A stretch of 50,937 bases of DNA from Candidatus Poribacteria bacterium (lineage in GTDB: Bacteria; Poribacteria; WGA-4E; PCPOR2b), in the NCBI GenBank assembly GCA_021295755.1, contig JAGWBT010000013.1, forward strand, positions 5,023-55,959, read 5' to 3'. The notes below the pieces were generated by a model. The model saw nothing but the letters and a program-made list of their open reading frames with translations, did not search any database and was not told the origin of the DNA. A program made the translations under genes and the position numbers. Shown one piece after another: positions 26,128 through 32,977 of the stretch (positions are counted from its first letter, which is position 1; every line of letters begins with the position of its first letter).

Positions 26128-27669
26128 TTAATGTCGCACTACGCGCCCCGGCAGTTGCCCTGTGGGGTTTCCATCGTCGATCACGGGAACCCCGTTGACC
26201 AATACCCAGTTGACACCGGCTGCCGGCTGCACCGGATCCTGCCACGTTGAACGGTCAGCAACGGTCTCCGGATCGAAAACAACCAGATCGGCAGCCAAGC
26301 CTTCGGCGATCCGCCCACGGTCTTTGATCCCAAAACGCGCCGCCGGAAATCCACTCATCTTGTAGACCGCCTCATGTAAGGACACCAGTTGACGCTCCCT
26401 GACGAAACGTCCAAGATACTGCACGAAGCAGCCGTATCCCCGTGGGTGCGGATGGGGAATATCGTAGACGCCGTCGCTAGCAATCATCATTCGCGGGTGA
26501 ACAGCTGTGCGGTCAATTGTCACCTTATTATTTTCTGGCGGCGTCTGCCAAGGAAAAACGAATGTCTCTATCCCTTCCTCTTCAAGCATCAGATCGTAAG
26601 CAAAATCCTCGCGGGACTTGCCCACACTCTCGGCGGCTTCCGATAAGGTCATACCGATGAACCGACCGGAACGGGTATAGCCGACAATCTGATCGCCTCG
26701 TCCCAACTGCTCCCGGATATGGGGCAGGCACTTTTCCCGGACCTCCGACCTTTCCATATTTGCCAAGACCTCTGTGAGGCTTCCCGCTTGGAATTCCGCC
26801 GGCAGCATCAGCGCGAGATGGGTCATCCCTGCGGGGTACAGATAGGATTCAAAAGTCAAATCAATTCCCTCGCGATCTACCTGCTCAAGCAACGCAGCGC
26901 TCTCGTCATCTACCCGCTCGTGAGAGATATGGACGGGGATGCCCGATTGTTGGGCAAGTTCAAAGGTCTCTTCCCACGCTTTCTGCCGTCCAAGGATTCG
27001 GTAACGGATATGCGCGGCATAGATTGCATCGTATGAAGCTGCCAACTTGCACAGAGTCACAAGTTCGCGGAGATCCGCATTGGCACTCGGCTGGTAGTCA
27101 AGCCCCAAGCAGAGGCAACCTGCACCCGCTTCCAACCATTCACGGGTTGTCTCCACCATGGCAGCCAGTTCTTCATCAGTAGCTGGTCGGGGATCCCACC
27201 CCATCGCTCCCAAACGAACAGCGCAATGCGGCACCTGTGGATAAACGTTGGCGGGAGTATTGCCGGGGAAAATGCTCAAATAATCTTCGACAGTATGCCA
27301 ATCAAGGTTGAGTTCCGCATCCCCAATCGCAAACTGCGTATAGCGCCACATCTCCTGCGCTGTTTCAGGGGGAAGCGGTGCCCATCCAAACCCATCCGGG
27401 GCAGTAAGCTGAGTAGTCACACCCTGACGGACAGCTCCCAGCTGATCTCGACCACCCAACAGTGAAATTTCCGAATGAACATGGACATCAATGAAACCGG
27501 GACTTATGACCTGTCCGGCCGCATTGATACGCTGGTTTGCCTGTGCGGAATCTAATTTTCCGATGGCAGCGATCCGATCATCAATGACACCTACGTCAGC
27601 GGGGAAAGGCTCGTGCTCGCCTGTGCCATCGACAACCTTTCCACCATGAATAATATAGTCAAACTGCAT
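26128..27669 (-). CDS. N-acyl-D-amino-acid deacylase-like amidohydrolase
   Basis: 513 residues from the ATG at 27669, which has GGAGAG upstream. The N-terminal strand set (FDYIIHGGKVVDGTG, VGVIDDRIAAIGKL) leads to the metal motif SPGFIDVHVHSE with His63 and His65. A TIM barrel includes AAHIRYRIL and GIPVHISHER. The C-terminal MSGFPAARFGIKDRGRIAEG and ADLVVFDPETVADRSTW is the family's closing sandwich with the usual DP-T(V)-D-R string. Members hydrolyse N-acyl-D-amino acids or related amides, usually with one or two zinc ions. It is distinct from the amidohydrolase at 6424-7569. The substrate is not predictable from sequence alone. Confidence 0.88.
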   Translation of the reverse strand: MQFDYIIHGGKVVDGTGEHEPFPADVGVIDDRIAAIGKLDSAQANQRINAAGQVISPGFIDVHVHSEISLLGGRDQLGAVRQGVTTQLTAPDGFGWAPLPPETAQEMWRYTQFAIGDAELNLDWHTVEDYLSIFPGNTPANVYPQVPHCAVRLGAMGWDPRPATDEELAAMVETTREWLEAGAGCLCLGLDYQPSANADLRELVTLCKLAASYDAIYAAHIRYRILGRQKAWEETFELAQQSGIPVHISHERVDDESAALLEQVDREGIDLTFESYLYPAGMTHLALMLPAEFQAGSLTEVLANMERSEVREKCLPHIREQLGRGDQIVGYTRSGRFIGMTLSEAAESVGKSREDFAYDLMLEEEGIETFVFPWQTPPENNKVTIDRTAVHPRMMIASDGVYDIPHPHPRGYGCFVQYLGRFVRERQLVSLHEAVYKMSGFPAARFGIKDRGRIAEGLAADLVVFDPETVADRSTWQDPVQPAAGVNWVLVNGVPVIDDGNPTGQLPGRVVRH

Positions 27670-27745
27670 CAAGTACTCTCCATTAATATGTTGAGGAGAT
27701 TATTCTGCTAATTATTTTTAATTTCTGATAAATTCAGATTTTCGA

Positions 27746-27774
27746 TTGACAGAGAAAAAGGAATCAAGTATGAT
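27746..27774 (+). promoter_or_regulatory. Sigma70-type promoter for the lipoprotein gene
   Basis: TTGACA (27746-27751), a 17-bp spacer and TATGAT (27769-27774), very close to consensus. About 70 bp upstream of the start codon at 27847. Confidence 0.65.
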
Positions 27775-27811
27775 TTAGTCCGGCTTAAACATAAATCCAA
27801 GTTGCTTTGAA

Positions 27812-27837
27812 CCCCGATTGTAGTATCGGGGAGGAGA
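27812..27837 (+). promoter_or_regulatory. Leader hairpin abutting the Shine-Dalgarno sequence
   Basis: CCCCGAT (27812-27818) pairs with ATCGGGG (27825-27831) across a 6-nt loop, and the 3' arm runs directly into AGGAG. Folding could limit ribosome access to the following gene. A regulatory role is inference only. Confidence 0.4.
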
Positions 27838-27846
27838 AATGCACGA

Positions 27847-28311
27847 ATGCACAATAAATTTCATCTTTTCGGTCTCTTTATAAAACTCTTTCTGATTGGC
27901 ATCATTTTTGGTGGATGCGATGATGCGGGCTCAGGTGGAAGTGAATCGGTCAGCCTACTCCGGGGTGAGCCTGTGATTTTGGACTCTGCCCTCGCAATTA
28001 ATGTCAGCGATGATCGCCCGGATGGAATTATCAATTCTTTCTTTAGGGACGAACGGATCTACTTATGGGTGTTTTGGGTGAACGTCGAGGGACGGCATAC
28101 GGTTGAAGTCAACTGGTTTTCGCCGGAGGACGACTTAGACGCTCCACCCTTCCGAGAGGACCAAGAAACCTTCACCTCCTCAACGGGAGATCAGATTACG
28201 TGGTTTTTTATCGATCCGCCTTCGAGTGGTTTTCCTGAAGGCGACTGGCGTGTTGAGATTCTCTTGGATGGGCTGTTTGAGCGGAGTCATCTGTTCTTTG
28301 TCAATGAATAG
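27847..28311 (+). CDS. Predicted lipoprotein with Ig-like domain, unknown function
   Basis: 154 residues. The N-terminus KFHLFGLFIKLFLIGIIFGGC is a lipoprotein signal with Cys24 as the acylated residue, followed by a flexible DDAGSGGSES linker. The rest is a beta-rich domain with ERIYLWVFWVNVEGRHTVEVNW and a closing FPEGDWRVEILLDGLF, similar in feel to small Ig-like or DUF2914-type domains that bind or stiffen envelope components. AGGAGAAATGCACGA precedes the ATG. It is preceded by a good sigma70-type promoter and is monocistronic, convergent with purC. I do not recognise a named family. Confidence 0.72.
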   Translation: MHNKFHLFGLFIKLFLIGIIFGGCDDAGSGGSESVSLLRGEPVILDSALAINVSDDRPDGIINSFFRDERIYLWVFWVNVEGRHTVEVNWFSPEDDLDAPPFREDQETFTSSTGDQITWFFIDPPSSGFPEGDWRVEILLDGLFERSHLFFVNE

Positions 28312-28332
28312 GGCAAGATACCATCCATAGTT

Positions 28333-29229
28333 TTACATTAACTCCCGCCCAACAATCAGGCGATATGCCTCTAGATATTTTTCGCTGGTTTGACGGATGA
28401 CTTCTGCCGGCAATTCAGGTGCCGGGGGCTCTTTGTTCCATCCAACATCACTCAGATAATCACGGACATACTGCTTGTCAAAACTGGGTGGAGAGCTACC
28501 GGGCTTATATTCGTCCTTGGGCCAAAAGCGAGAGGAATCGGGAGTGAAAACCTCATCAATGAGAATCAGTTGACCGTCAATCTGCCCAAACTCAAACTTG
28601 GTGTCGCAGAGGATAATCCCGGACTTTTCGGCATGTTCGCTTGCGGCTTCAAACAGCGCAAAACTGGTCTGGATAATCTTTTCGGACAACTCCTTTCCAA
28701 TCTCCGCCTCCATCTCTGCGATTGAGATGTTCTCATCGTGTTCCCCCTGCTCCGCCTTCGTGGCGGGCGTGAAGATAAGTTCTGGCAACCGCTCCGATTC
28801 GGTTAGCCCTGCCGGTAGCTTTTCCCCACACACCGTTCCATCCGCTTTATACTCCGACCACGCCGAGCCCGCAATGTATCCCCGCACGACGCATTCGATA
28901 TCGATTCGATTCGCTTTCCGCACCAGCATTGACCGCCCTTTAAGCACCTCCGCGTCGGCCTGCAGCACGCCAGGATACTGTGAAACATCGGTGGTGATGA
29001 TGTGATTGTCAACGATTGATTTCGTGTAATCAAACCAGAACTCAGAGAGTCCGGTCAGGATTTGTCCTTTGTACGGAATCCCATTCGGCAACACAACATC
29101 AAATGCCGAGATCCGATCCGTTGAGATAATTAATAATTCATCACCGAGGTCATAAAGGTCTCGGACTTTACCTTTGTTAGCGAGATCAAGGTTCGTTAGG
29201 CTTGTTTCTGTGATAGCGTTTTGTGACAT
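28333..29229 (-). CDS. purC: Phosphoribosylaminoimidazole-succinocarboxamide synthase
   Basis: 298 residues, the longer (yeast/bacterial ATP-grasp-like) form of SAICAR synthase. Landmarks are NKGKVRDLYDLGDELLIIST, DRISAFDVVLPNGIPYKG, ECVVRGYIAGSAWSEYK, TPATKAEQGEHDENIS, LCDTKFEFG and LIDEVFTPDSSRFWP. It ligates aspartate to CAIR in purine synthesis, step 8 in bacteria. Two adjacent ATG codons exist (29232 and 29229); the second fits the GGAG site better, at six bases. No other purine gene is nearby. Confidence 0.95.
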   Translation of the reverse strand: MSQNAITETSLTNLDLANKGKVRDLYDLGDELLIISTDRISAFDVVLPNGIPYKGQILTGLSEFWFDYTKSIVDNHIITTDVSQYPGVLQADAEVLKGRSMLVRKANRIDIECVVRGYIAGSAWSEYKADGTVCGEKLPAGLTESERLPELIFTPATKAEQGEHDENISIAEMEAEIGKELSEKIIQTSFALFEAASEHAEKSGIILCDTKFEFGQIDGQLILIDEVFTPDSSRFWPKDEYKPGSSPPSFDKQYVRDYLSDVGWNKEPPAPELPAEVIRQTSEKYLEAYRLIVGRELM

Positions 29230-29291
29230 CATTCACTCCAGTAAATATAGAATTTTGGTGCTAAGATAAATTATGGTAATATCGTCTACGC

Positions 29292-29323
29292 TACGCCATT
29301 TGCCACGTGGCGCAAAAGGCGTA
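29292..29323. other. Intergenic hairpin
   Basis: TACGCC (29292-29297) pairs with GGCGTA (29318-29323) around a TTTGC/GCAAA inner stem and the palindrome GCCACGTGGC. It lies between purC and the Pro/Lys-rich gene. There is no U-tract on either strand, so an intrinsic terminator is not claimed. Confidence 0.4.
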
Positions 29324-29351
29324 CTTTCAGCATTTTGTGAGACTATCTTCC

Positions 29352-29540
29352 TCAATCCTTCTTTGCAGGGGTTTTAGAGTTCTTCCCGGCGGGAGCAGGA
29401 TTCACGGTAGGTTTTGAGTCAGGTTGTTGACTGGGAAGTTTTTTGATTGGTGGATCTGGCCACGGTTCCAGGGGTTTCACCTTCACGATAAAATCTTCAT
29501 TGAGAGATTTATCTTTGGGATTTTTCTTACCACTAGACAC
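29352..29540 (-). CDS. Small Pro/Lys-rich protein
   Basis: 62 residues from a GTG start with AGGAGG ten bases upstream. It is of low complexity: MSSGKKNPKDKSLNEDFIVKV at the start, then many Pro, Lys and Ser residues (PLEPWPDPPIKKLP, NPAPAGKNSKTPAKK). No hydrophobic segment. It starts 2 bp after the stop of the broken membrane-protein gene on the same strand, so the two were probably co-translated. A small basic, proline-rich partner directly behind a two-TM membrane protein suggests a functional module. No family name is known to me. Confidence 0.55.
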   Translation of the reverse strand: MSSGKKNPKDKSLNEDFIVKVKPLEPWPDPPIKKLPSQQPDSKPTVNPAPAGKNSKTPAKKD

Positions 29541-29542
29541 GG

Positions 29543-30212
29543 TTACTCACCTCCTCTTTCAGCAAGATTCAATCTTTTTTTTGATTCTAAAACCTCATCG
29601 CGATATCGCTTTAGTAATTTCTTGTTACGTGGAAGGTCTGGCGCAGTGTTGTCTTCTTCACCTTCCATTTCATTCCGGATTCTTCTATATTCCTCGACAA
29701 GCTCTGGGCTTGTTCGACCTAACAATAAGTCCTCCCATAAATTTTCATATGCCCTACTTATTCGCGACCATTTTCCTCTTATAGTAAACACGAGAAATAA
29801 GGAGACATTTACCAATAACTCCGACCCGATCGAAGTTTCCGAAGTCCCCCTGATAACGGTTTCCCCCTTGATAAGGGGGGCTAGGGGGGTTGGGGGATTT
29901 AAATAATTCTAAACTTTACTATAAATTGGACATTTCTCCGATTTTTTTCTGCCAATTCACTATTGGAAGCGCGATTGCAGTAATTGCTGAAACAGCAGAG
30001 AGACCCTTCCATAAAATATCAACCTCATTCCAGATACGCCAACCCGCTACCGTAGATGAGGACATTATTGCTAGAAATATCTTTGTATATTTATCCCACG
30101 CGGAGTAACGTCGACTTAAATGGTCCCAGTATCTAAAATTTAAATCCGCGTCCAACATTGCCTCCCAGACTACTTGTATGATGTATTCTTCACTTGCTTC
30201 CGGTGTCTGCAT
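29543..30212 (-). pseudogene. SLATT-like two-TM membrane protein gene interrupted by a MITE
   Basis: The 5' part (30212 to a premature stop at 29919) encodes 97 residues with two hydrophobic helices, YTKIFLAIMSSSTVAGW and SAVSAITAIALPIVNW, ending KKIGEMSNL. The 3' part continues RGKWSRISRAYENLW, EEYRRIRNEME and PRNKKLLKRYRDEV. Deleting the 144-bp element (29780-29923) but keeping one TA joins these parts in frame to give 175 residues and a contiguous KKIGEMSNLRGKWSRI junction. Two TM helices followed by a cytosolic helical region resembles SLATT-type proteins, which are proposed as pore-forming effectors in conflict systems; that is a comparison by eye. As it stands only a truncated membrane peptide can be made. 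Confidence 0.75.
29780..29923. mobile_element. 144-bp TA-flanked MITE inside a membrane-protein gene
   Basis: The ends are TATAGTAAA and TTTACTATA, perfect 9-bp inverted repeats whose terminal TA is duplicated, as for IS630/Tc1-mariner insertion. The interior has a CCCCCTT/AAGGGGG hairpin (29863-29879) and the string GGGGGGCTAGGGGGGTT. No coding capacity. Removing it with one TA restores the host frame. Confidence 0.75.
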
Positions 30213-30254
30213 CTTTTTATATTTCCCATCAACTGCTAAAATTGAGCAGAACCA

Positions 30255-31175
30255 TTAACTGACTAAAGCTCTAAAAACAGACAAGCAATATTTCCAGTAT
30301 TCGACTGCGTATTTTTTGACTTCCTCCGGCTGACCTACCACTTCCATATAGCTCCGAATCCAGTTAAACAATAGGTCTTGAGATGCCTTTTTGACGGTGC
30401 AGCCTTCTATATCATAAGCGATATTGCAAAAATTGTCCAGATCTTCTTCATCTAGATAGAAATCAACCTCACGATATAGGACTAAATTGACCATCAGCGC
30501 AATCGTGATTTGGCGGGAGGTATCACTTTCGGCGTCCGGAGGATAGTCAGCGGCAAAAATTTTCTCTTGCGGTAATGCTTGGAGGTAATTGAATCGGAGA
30601 TTGATATAATCTAGCTGTTGATTGGCAATGTTGATGTCGGCGAGACTCGTCAAGGACCGGGGGTTGGCGGATAGCTGATTAAATGAAACCTGTGCAGCAT
30701 CAATTGCGAGTTTCTTCCCGATAATTGATTCCAGAAAATCGCTTTCCCATTCATTATAAGCGGGGATCTGCTCTTGCTCGACAGCTTGCGTCGCTGGTGG
30801 GATGAGGATCGCCTTTTCAAGTGTATTTTGGGAACGTTCCGTCAACTTATCAACAAGCGTATTGCCAATTTGAAAGAACCTAATCAACCGATTGCTGTTC
30901 AACAGGCGAACCGATTTGTCGAGCGCGCCTCCGCAACCGTATTCCAATCCTAAACTTGTCAAGGTAAACGCTTCTTGAATCTGCCTTCGAACCTCCGAGC
31001 GCGAGGAGAGGTCTTCCACTTTGATTGCAATCAACTTTTGAGCAAGGGAGGCAATATCGTGGTGAATTTTGTCTAGATGTGTAGGTGAAATCTGCCCCGT
31101 CTTTTGTCCATGTGCGAGTGTTTGGGCGAGAAATAACCGACTATCGTAATGGGTCAGTGCGTCAACTTCAAGCAT
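30255..31175 (-). CDS. Acidic alpha-helical protein of unknown function
   Basis: 306 residues from the ATG at 31175, which overlaps the upstream stop (ATGCTTGA) and has GAGG nine bases before it; a TTG six codons earlier is less likely. It is predicted to be all-helical and cytoplasmic. Visible blocks are EAFTLTSLGLEYGCGGALDKS, NSNRLIRFFQIGNTLVDKL, LQALPQEKIF and YREVDFYLDEEDLDNFCNIAYD. No catalytic motif or signal peptide. It is translationally coupled to the DUF6178-like gene, and the two may together correspond to one longer DUF6178-type protein split into two chains. The broken membrane protein gene starts 42 bp downstream. Confidence 0.6.
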   Translation of the reverse strand: MLEVDALTHYDSRLFLAQTLAHGQKTGQISPTHLDKIHHDIASLAQKLIAIKVEDLSSRSEVRRQIQEAFTLTSLGLEYGCGGALDKSVRLLNSNRLIRFFQIGNTLVDKLTERSQNTLEKAILIPPATQAVEQEQIPAYNEWESDFLESIIGKKLAIDAAQVSFNQLSANPRSLTSLADINIANQQLDYINLRFNYLQALPQEKIFAADYPPDAESDTSRQITIALMVNLVLYREVDFYLDEEDLDNFCNIAYDIEGCTVKKASQDLLFNWIRSYMEVVGQPEEVKKYAVEYWKYCLSVFRALVS

Positions 31176-31986
31176 CTTCCGATTCCTCGTCAACTTTAGA
31201 CCCCTGCTTGTCTTCTAAATCCAGTTGATCGAGGTCTACTTTTTCGAGAATCTCTGCTTCGGTGATGTCAATGCCAGCTGTTTTATCGCGTTCCCTGACT
31301 CGTTCTTCCTGTTCCTCTTTCGCGCGGTCAAGCGCCCCCCAGAGTTCCTCACCTAACTCATCTCCCCGATCTAGCCCAAAGAGTTCATACAACACACGAA
31401 CGAACAGGTCGGCATCCGCTTCCCAGATTGCATCTATGATGGCCTTTGCCCGTTCATCTGAGTAGTCAATGCCCGGTGTTGACGGATCGACCAATCCCTC
31501 CTCAATAAACAGTGCTTTGAATTCTTCGTCCATCTCAACGCGCTCACGCAACAGACCGCCGAGAATTCCGACATCAATTTGGGAGAGCATCTCTCCAAGT
31601 TCATCCGTCTCGCACTCCGACAACTCAAAGAGCCACAAATCAAGTGTTTTTTCATCGAGTTTGCCGTTGCGCCACAAGACGAAATCCATCATATCTTCAA
31701 ACTGATCGGACGACAGACACGGTAGCAGCGCGGACGCTGTCCCTGTACCAAGCCTTGTGTCCAAAATCTGCAACACATCTTCCATTGGACTCATCTGGAT
31801 TAACTCGGTACAGTCTGGCACAAGATAATACAACTCCTCTCGCGCCTTAGTATCTCGTACGGAGGAGATGAGTTCCAGTTGCTGGTCTATTGTGTAGCTT
31901 TGAAACAGCACTTCAGCCGCAGTCACCGGCATCTTTAGCAGCTTCTCAGCTTCGAGGTATGGGTTGATGAGCCTTGCACTACTCAC
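31168..31986 (-). CDS. DUF6178-like helical protein
   Basis: 272 residues from a GTG at 31986, chosen because the upstream extension would overlap the neighbouring gene and lacks conservation-like features; the ribosome-binding site is weak. The segment LLPCLSSDQFEDMMDFVLW and KTLDLWLFELSECETDELGEML reads like the repeated helical unit of DUF6178, with the D-Q-F/LD-W-L pattern. LRERVEMDEEFKALF and a Glu/Asp-rich C terminus follow. No enzyme motif is visible. It lies 30 bp after the TIM-barrel gene and overlaps the next gene by 8 nt, so the three are probably one operon. Function unknown. Confidence 0.6.
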   Translation of the reverse strand: MSSARLINPYLEAEKLLKMPVTAAEVLFQSYTIDQQLELISSVRDTKAREELYYLVPDCTELIQMSPMEDVLQILDTRLGTGTASALLPCLSSDQFEDMMDFVLWRNGKLDEKTLDLWLFELSECETDELGEMLSQIDVGILGGLLRERVEMDEEFKALFIEEGLVDPSTPGIDYSDERAKAIIDAIWEADADLFVRVLYELFGLDRGDELGEELWGALDRAKEEQEERVRERDKTAGIDITEAEILEKVDLDQLDLEDKQGSKVDEESEDA

Positions 31987-32015
31987 ATTTATATCTTTCT
32001 TATTGATTGGAAATC

Positions 32016-32780
32016 TTAGTAGTTCTCTCGGACAAAATTCAGGTTCTTTATTGCCGAAGCTATTGGATCGCTGTTTGCCGGTGTTTCGAGGACAAGCCAA
32101 CCGTCATAACCAATTGCGTGTGTGGCTTCAATAACAGCAGAGAAATCAACTCCACCTTCGCCGGCGTGGCTTCCTGCGGTGTCTTTGATGTGCATCTGCG
32201 CGATAGCATTTCCAAGCTGGCGAATCTCTTTGGCGGCGTCATATCCGCGTCCCGTGGCGTTGCCCATATCGTAATAAACACCCACCGCCGGGGAGTCAAC
32301 CAGATCAAGAATCTGTTGATGTTCAGCAGCAGTTAACGTCGATTCCAACGCGAGGCAAACGTTATGTTGTTCCGCCGTTGCTGCAGCAGCCTGCACGCCG
32401 TCAATGAAACGTGGCGACGTTATATGCTCCGTTTCAATCTTGCCATCGCCGAAGAACGGCACAAGAATGACCCGCGCCCCAAGTTCTGGGCAAACCGCTG
32501 AGAGGTGTTGCAACATCGCGATTCCTTCGGCTCGCGTCGCATCGTCTGGGTGGGCAAACGTATATGCAGTGAAACTGCCCGGCGAGAGTGCCGGTGTTTC
32601 AATGCCAGCCGCGTCGGATAATGCCTTGATGTCGTCCACACCGGACTCGCTCCAAAGTGGGTGCTCACGATAATTGGCACCGATACATATTTCCACGCCG
32701 TCAAAGCCAATCTCTTTCGCTTTGCCGAATACCTCTTCAAAGGGCAAACCCAACATTCCGTCTCGGATGCCAACTTTCAT
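32016..32780 (-). CDS. Sugar phosphate isomerase/epimerase (xylose isomerase-like TIM barrel)
   Basis: 254 residues. MKVGIRDGMLGLPFEEVFGKA and IGFDGVEICIGANY open the barrel. Candidate metal ligands are Glu in LALESTLTA, Asp in VGVYYDMGNATGRG, His in AQMHIKDTAG and Glu near the end in GWLVLETPAN. This is the usual E-D/H-H-E set of the AP-endonuclease-2/xylose isomerase-like superfamily. The reaction could be isomerisation or epimerisation of a keto-sugar or inosose. AGGAG lies before the ATG. It heads a minus-strand run of unrelated-looking genes; a 200-bp divergent region separates it from the transglutaminase gene. Confidence 0.85.
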   Translation of the reverse strand: MKVGIRDGMLGLPFEEVFGKAKEIGFDGVEICIGANYREHPLWSESGVDDIKALSDAAGIETPALSPGSFTAYTFAHPDDATRAEGIAMLQHLSAVCPELGARVILVPFFGDGKIETEHITSPRFIDGVQAAAATAEQHNVCLALESTLTAAEHQQILDLVDSPAVGVYYDMGNATGRGYDAAKEIRQLGNAIAQMHIKDTAGSHAGEGGVDFSAVIEATHAIGYDGWLVLETPANSDPIASAIKNLNFVRENY

Positions 32781-32927
32781 ATTTTTCTCCTGTCTGTATG
32801 GATGAATTCATAATGGGAAGAAATTATTTCTAAGTCTAGTGTCGATATAATAACATTTTTAAATTATTGGTGTCAAGAGACGCATGAGAGAAACCCTCTG
32901 GAGATTAGTTTGGCAGACGATTTTCGA

Positions 32928-32957
32928 TTGCCCACCACCTCAAACCTGTGCTATCAT
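32928..32957 (+). promoter_or_regulatory. Candidate promoter for the transglutaminase-C25 operon
   Basis: TTGCCC (32928-32933), an 18-bp spacer and TATCAT (32952-32957), ending 20 bp before the start codon at 32978. Consensus match is moderate. Confidence 0.4.
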
Positions 32958-32977
32958 AACAGCGAGGAGAGAAGGCA

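Noticed and set aside
29845-29905. GC-rich CCCCCTT/AAGGGGG hairpin as a transcription terminator
   Set aside because: It is the interior of a mobile element that sits inside a gene, with no U-run directly after the stem.
31987-32100. N-terminal extension of the DUF6178-like protein to 32100
   Set aside because: It overlaps the end of the TIM-barrel gene and reads as a shadow of it; the GTG at 31986 gives a clean 30-bp gap.
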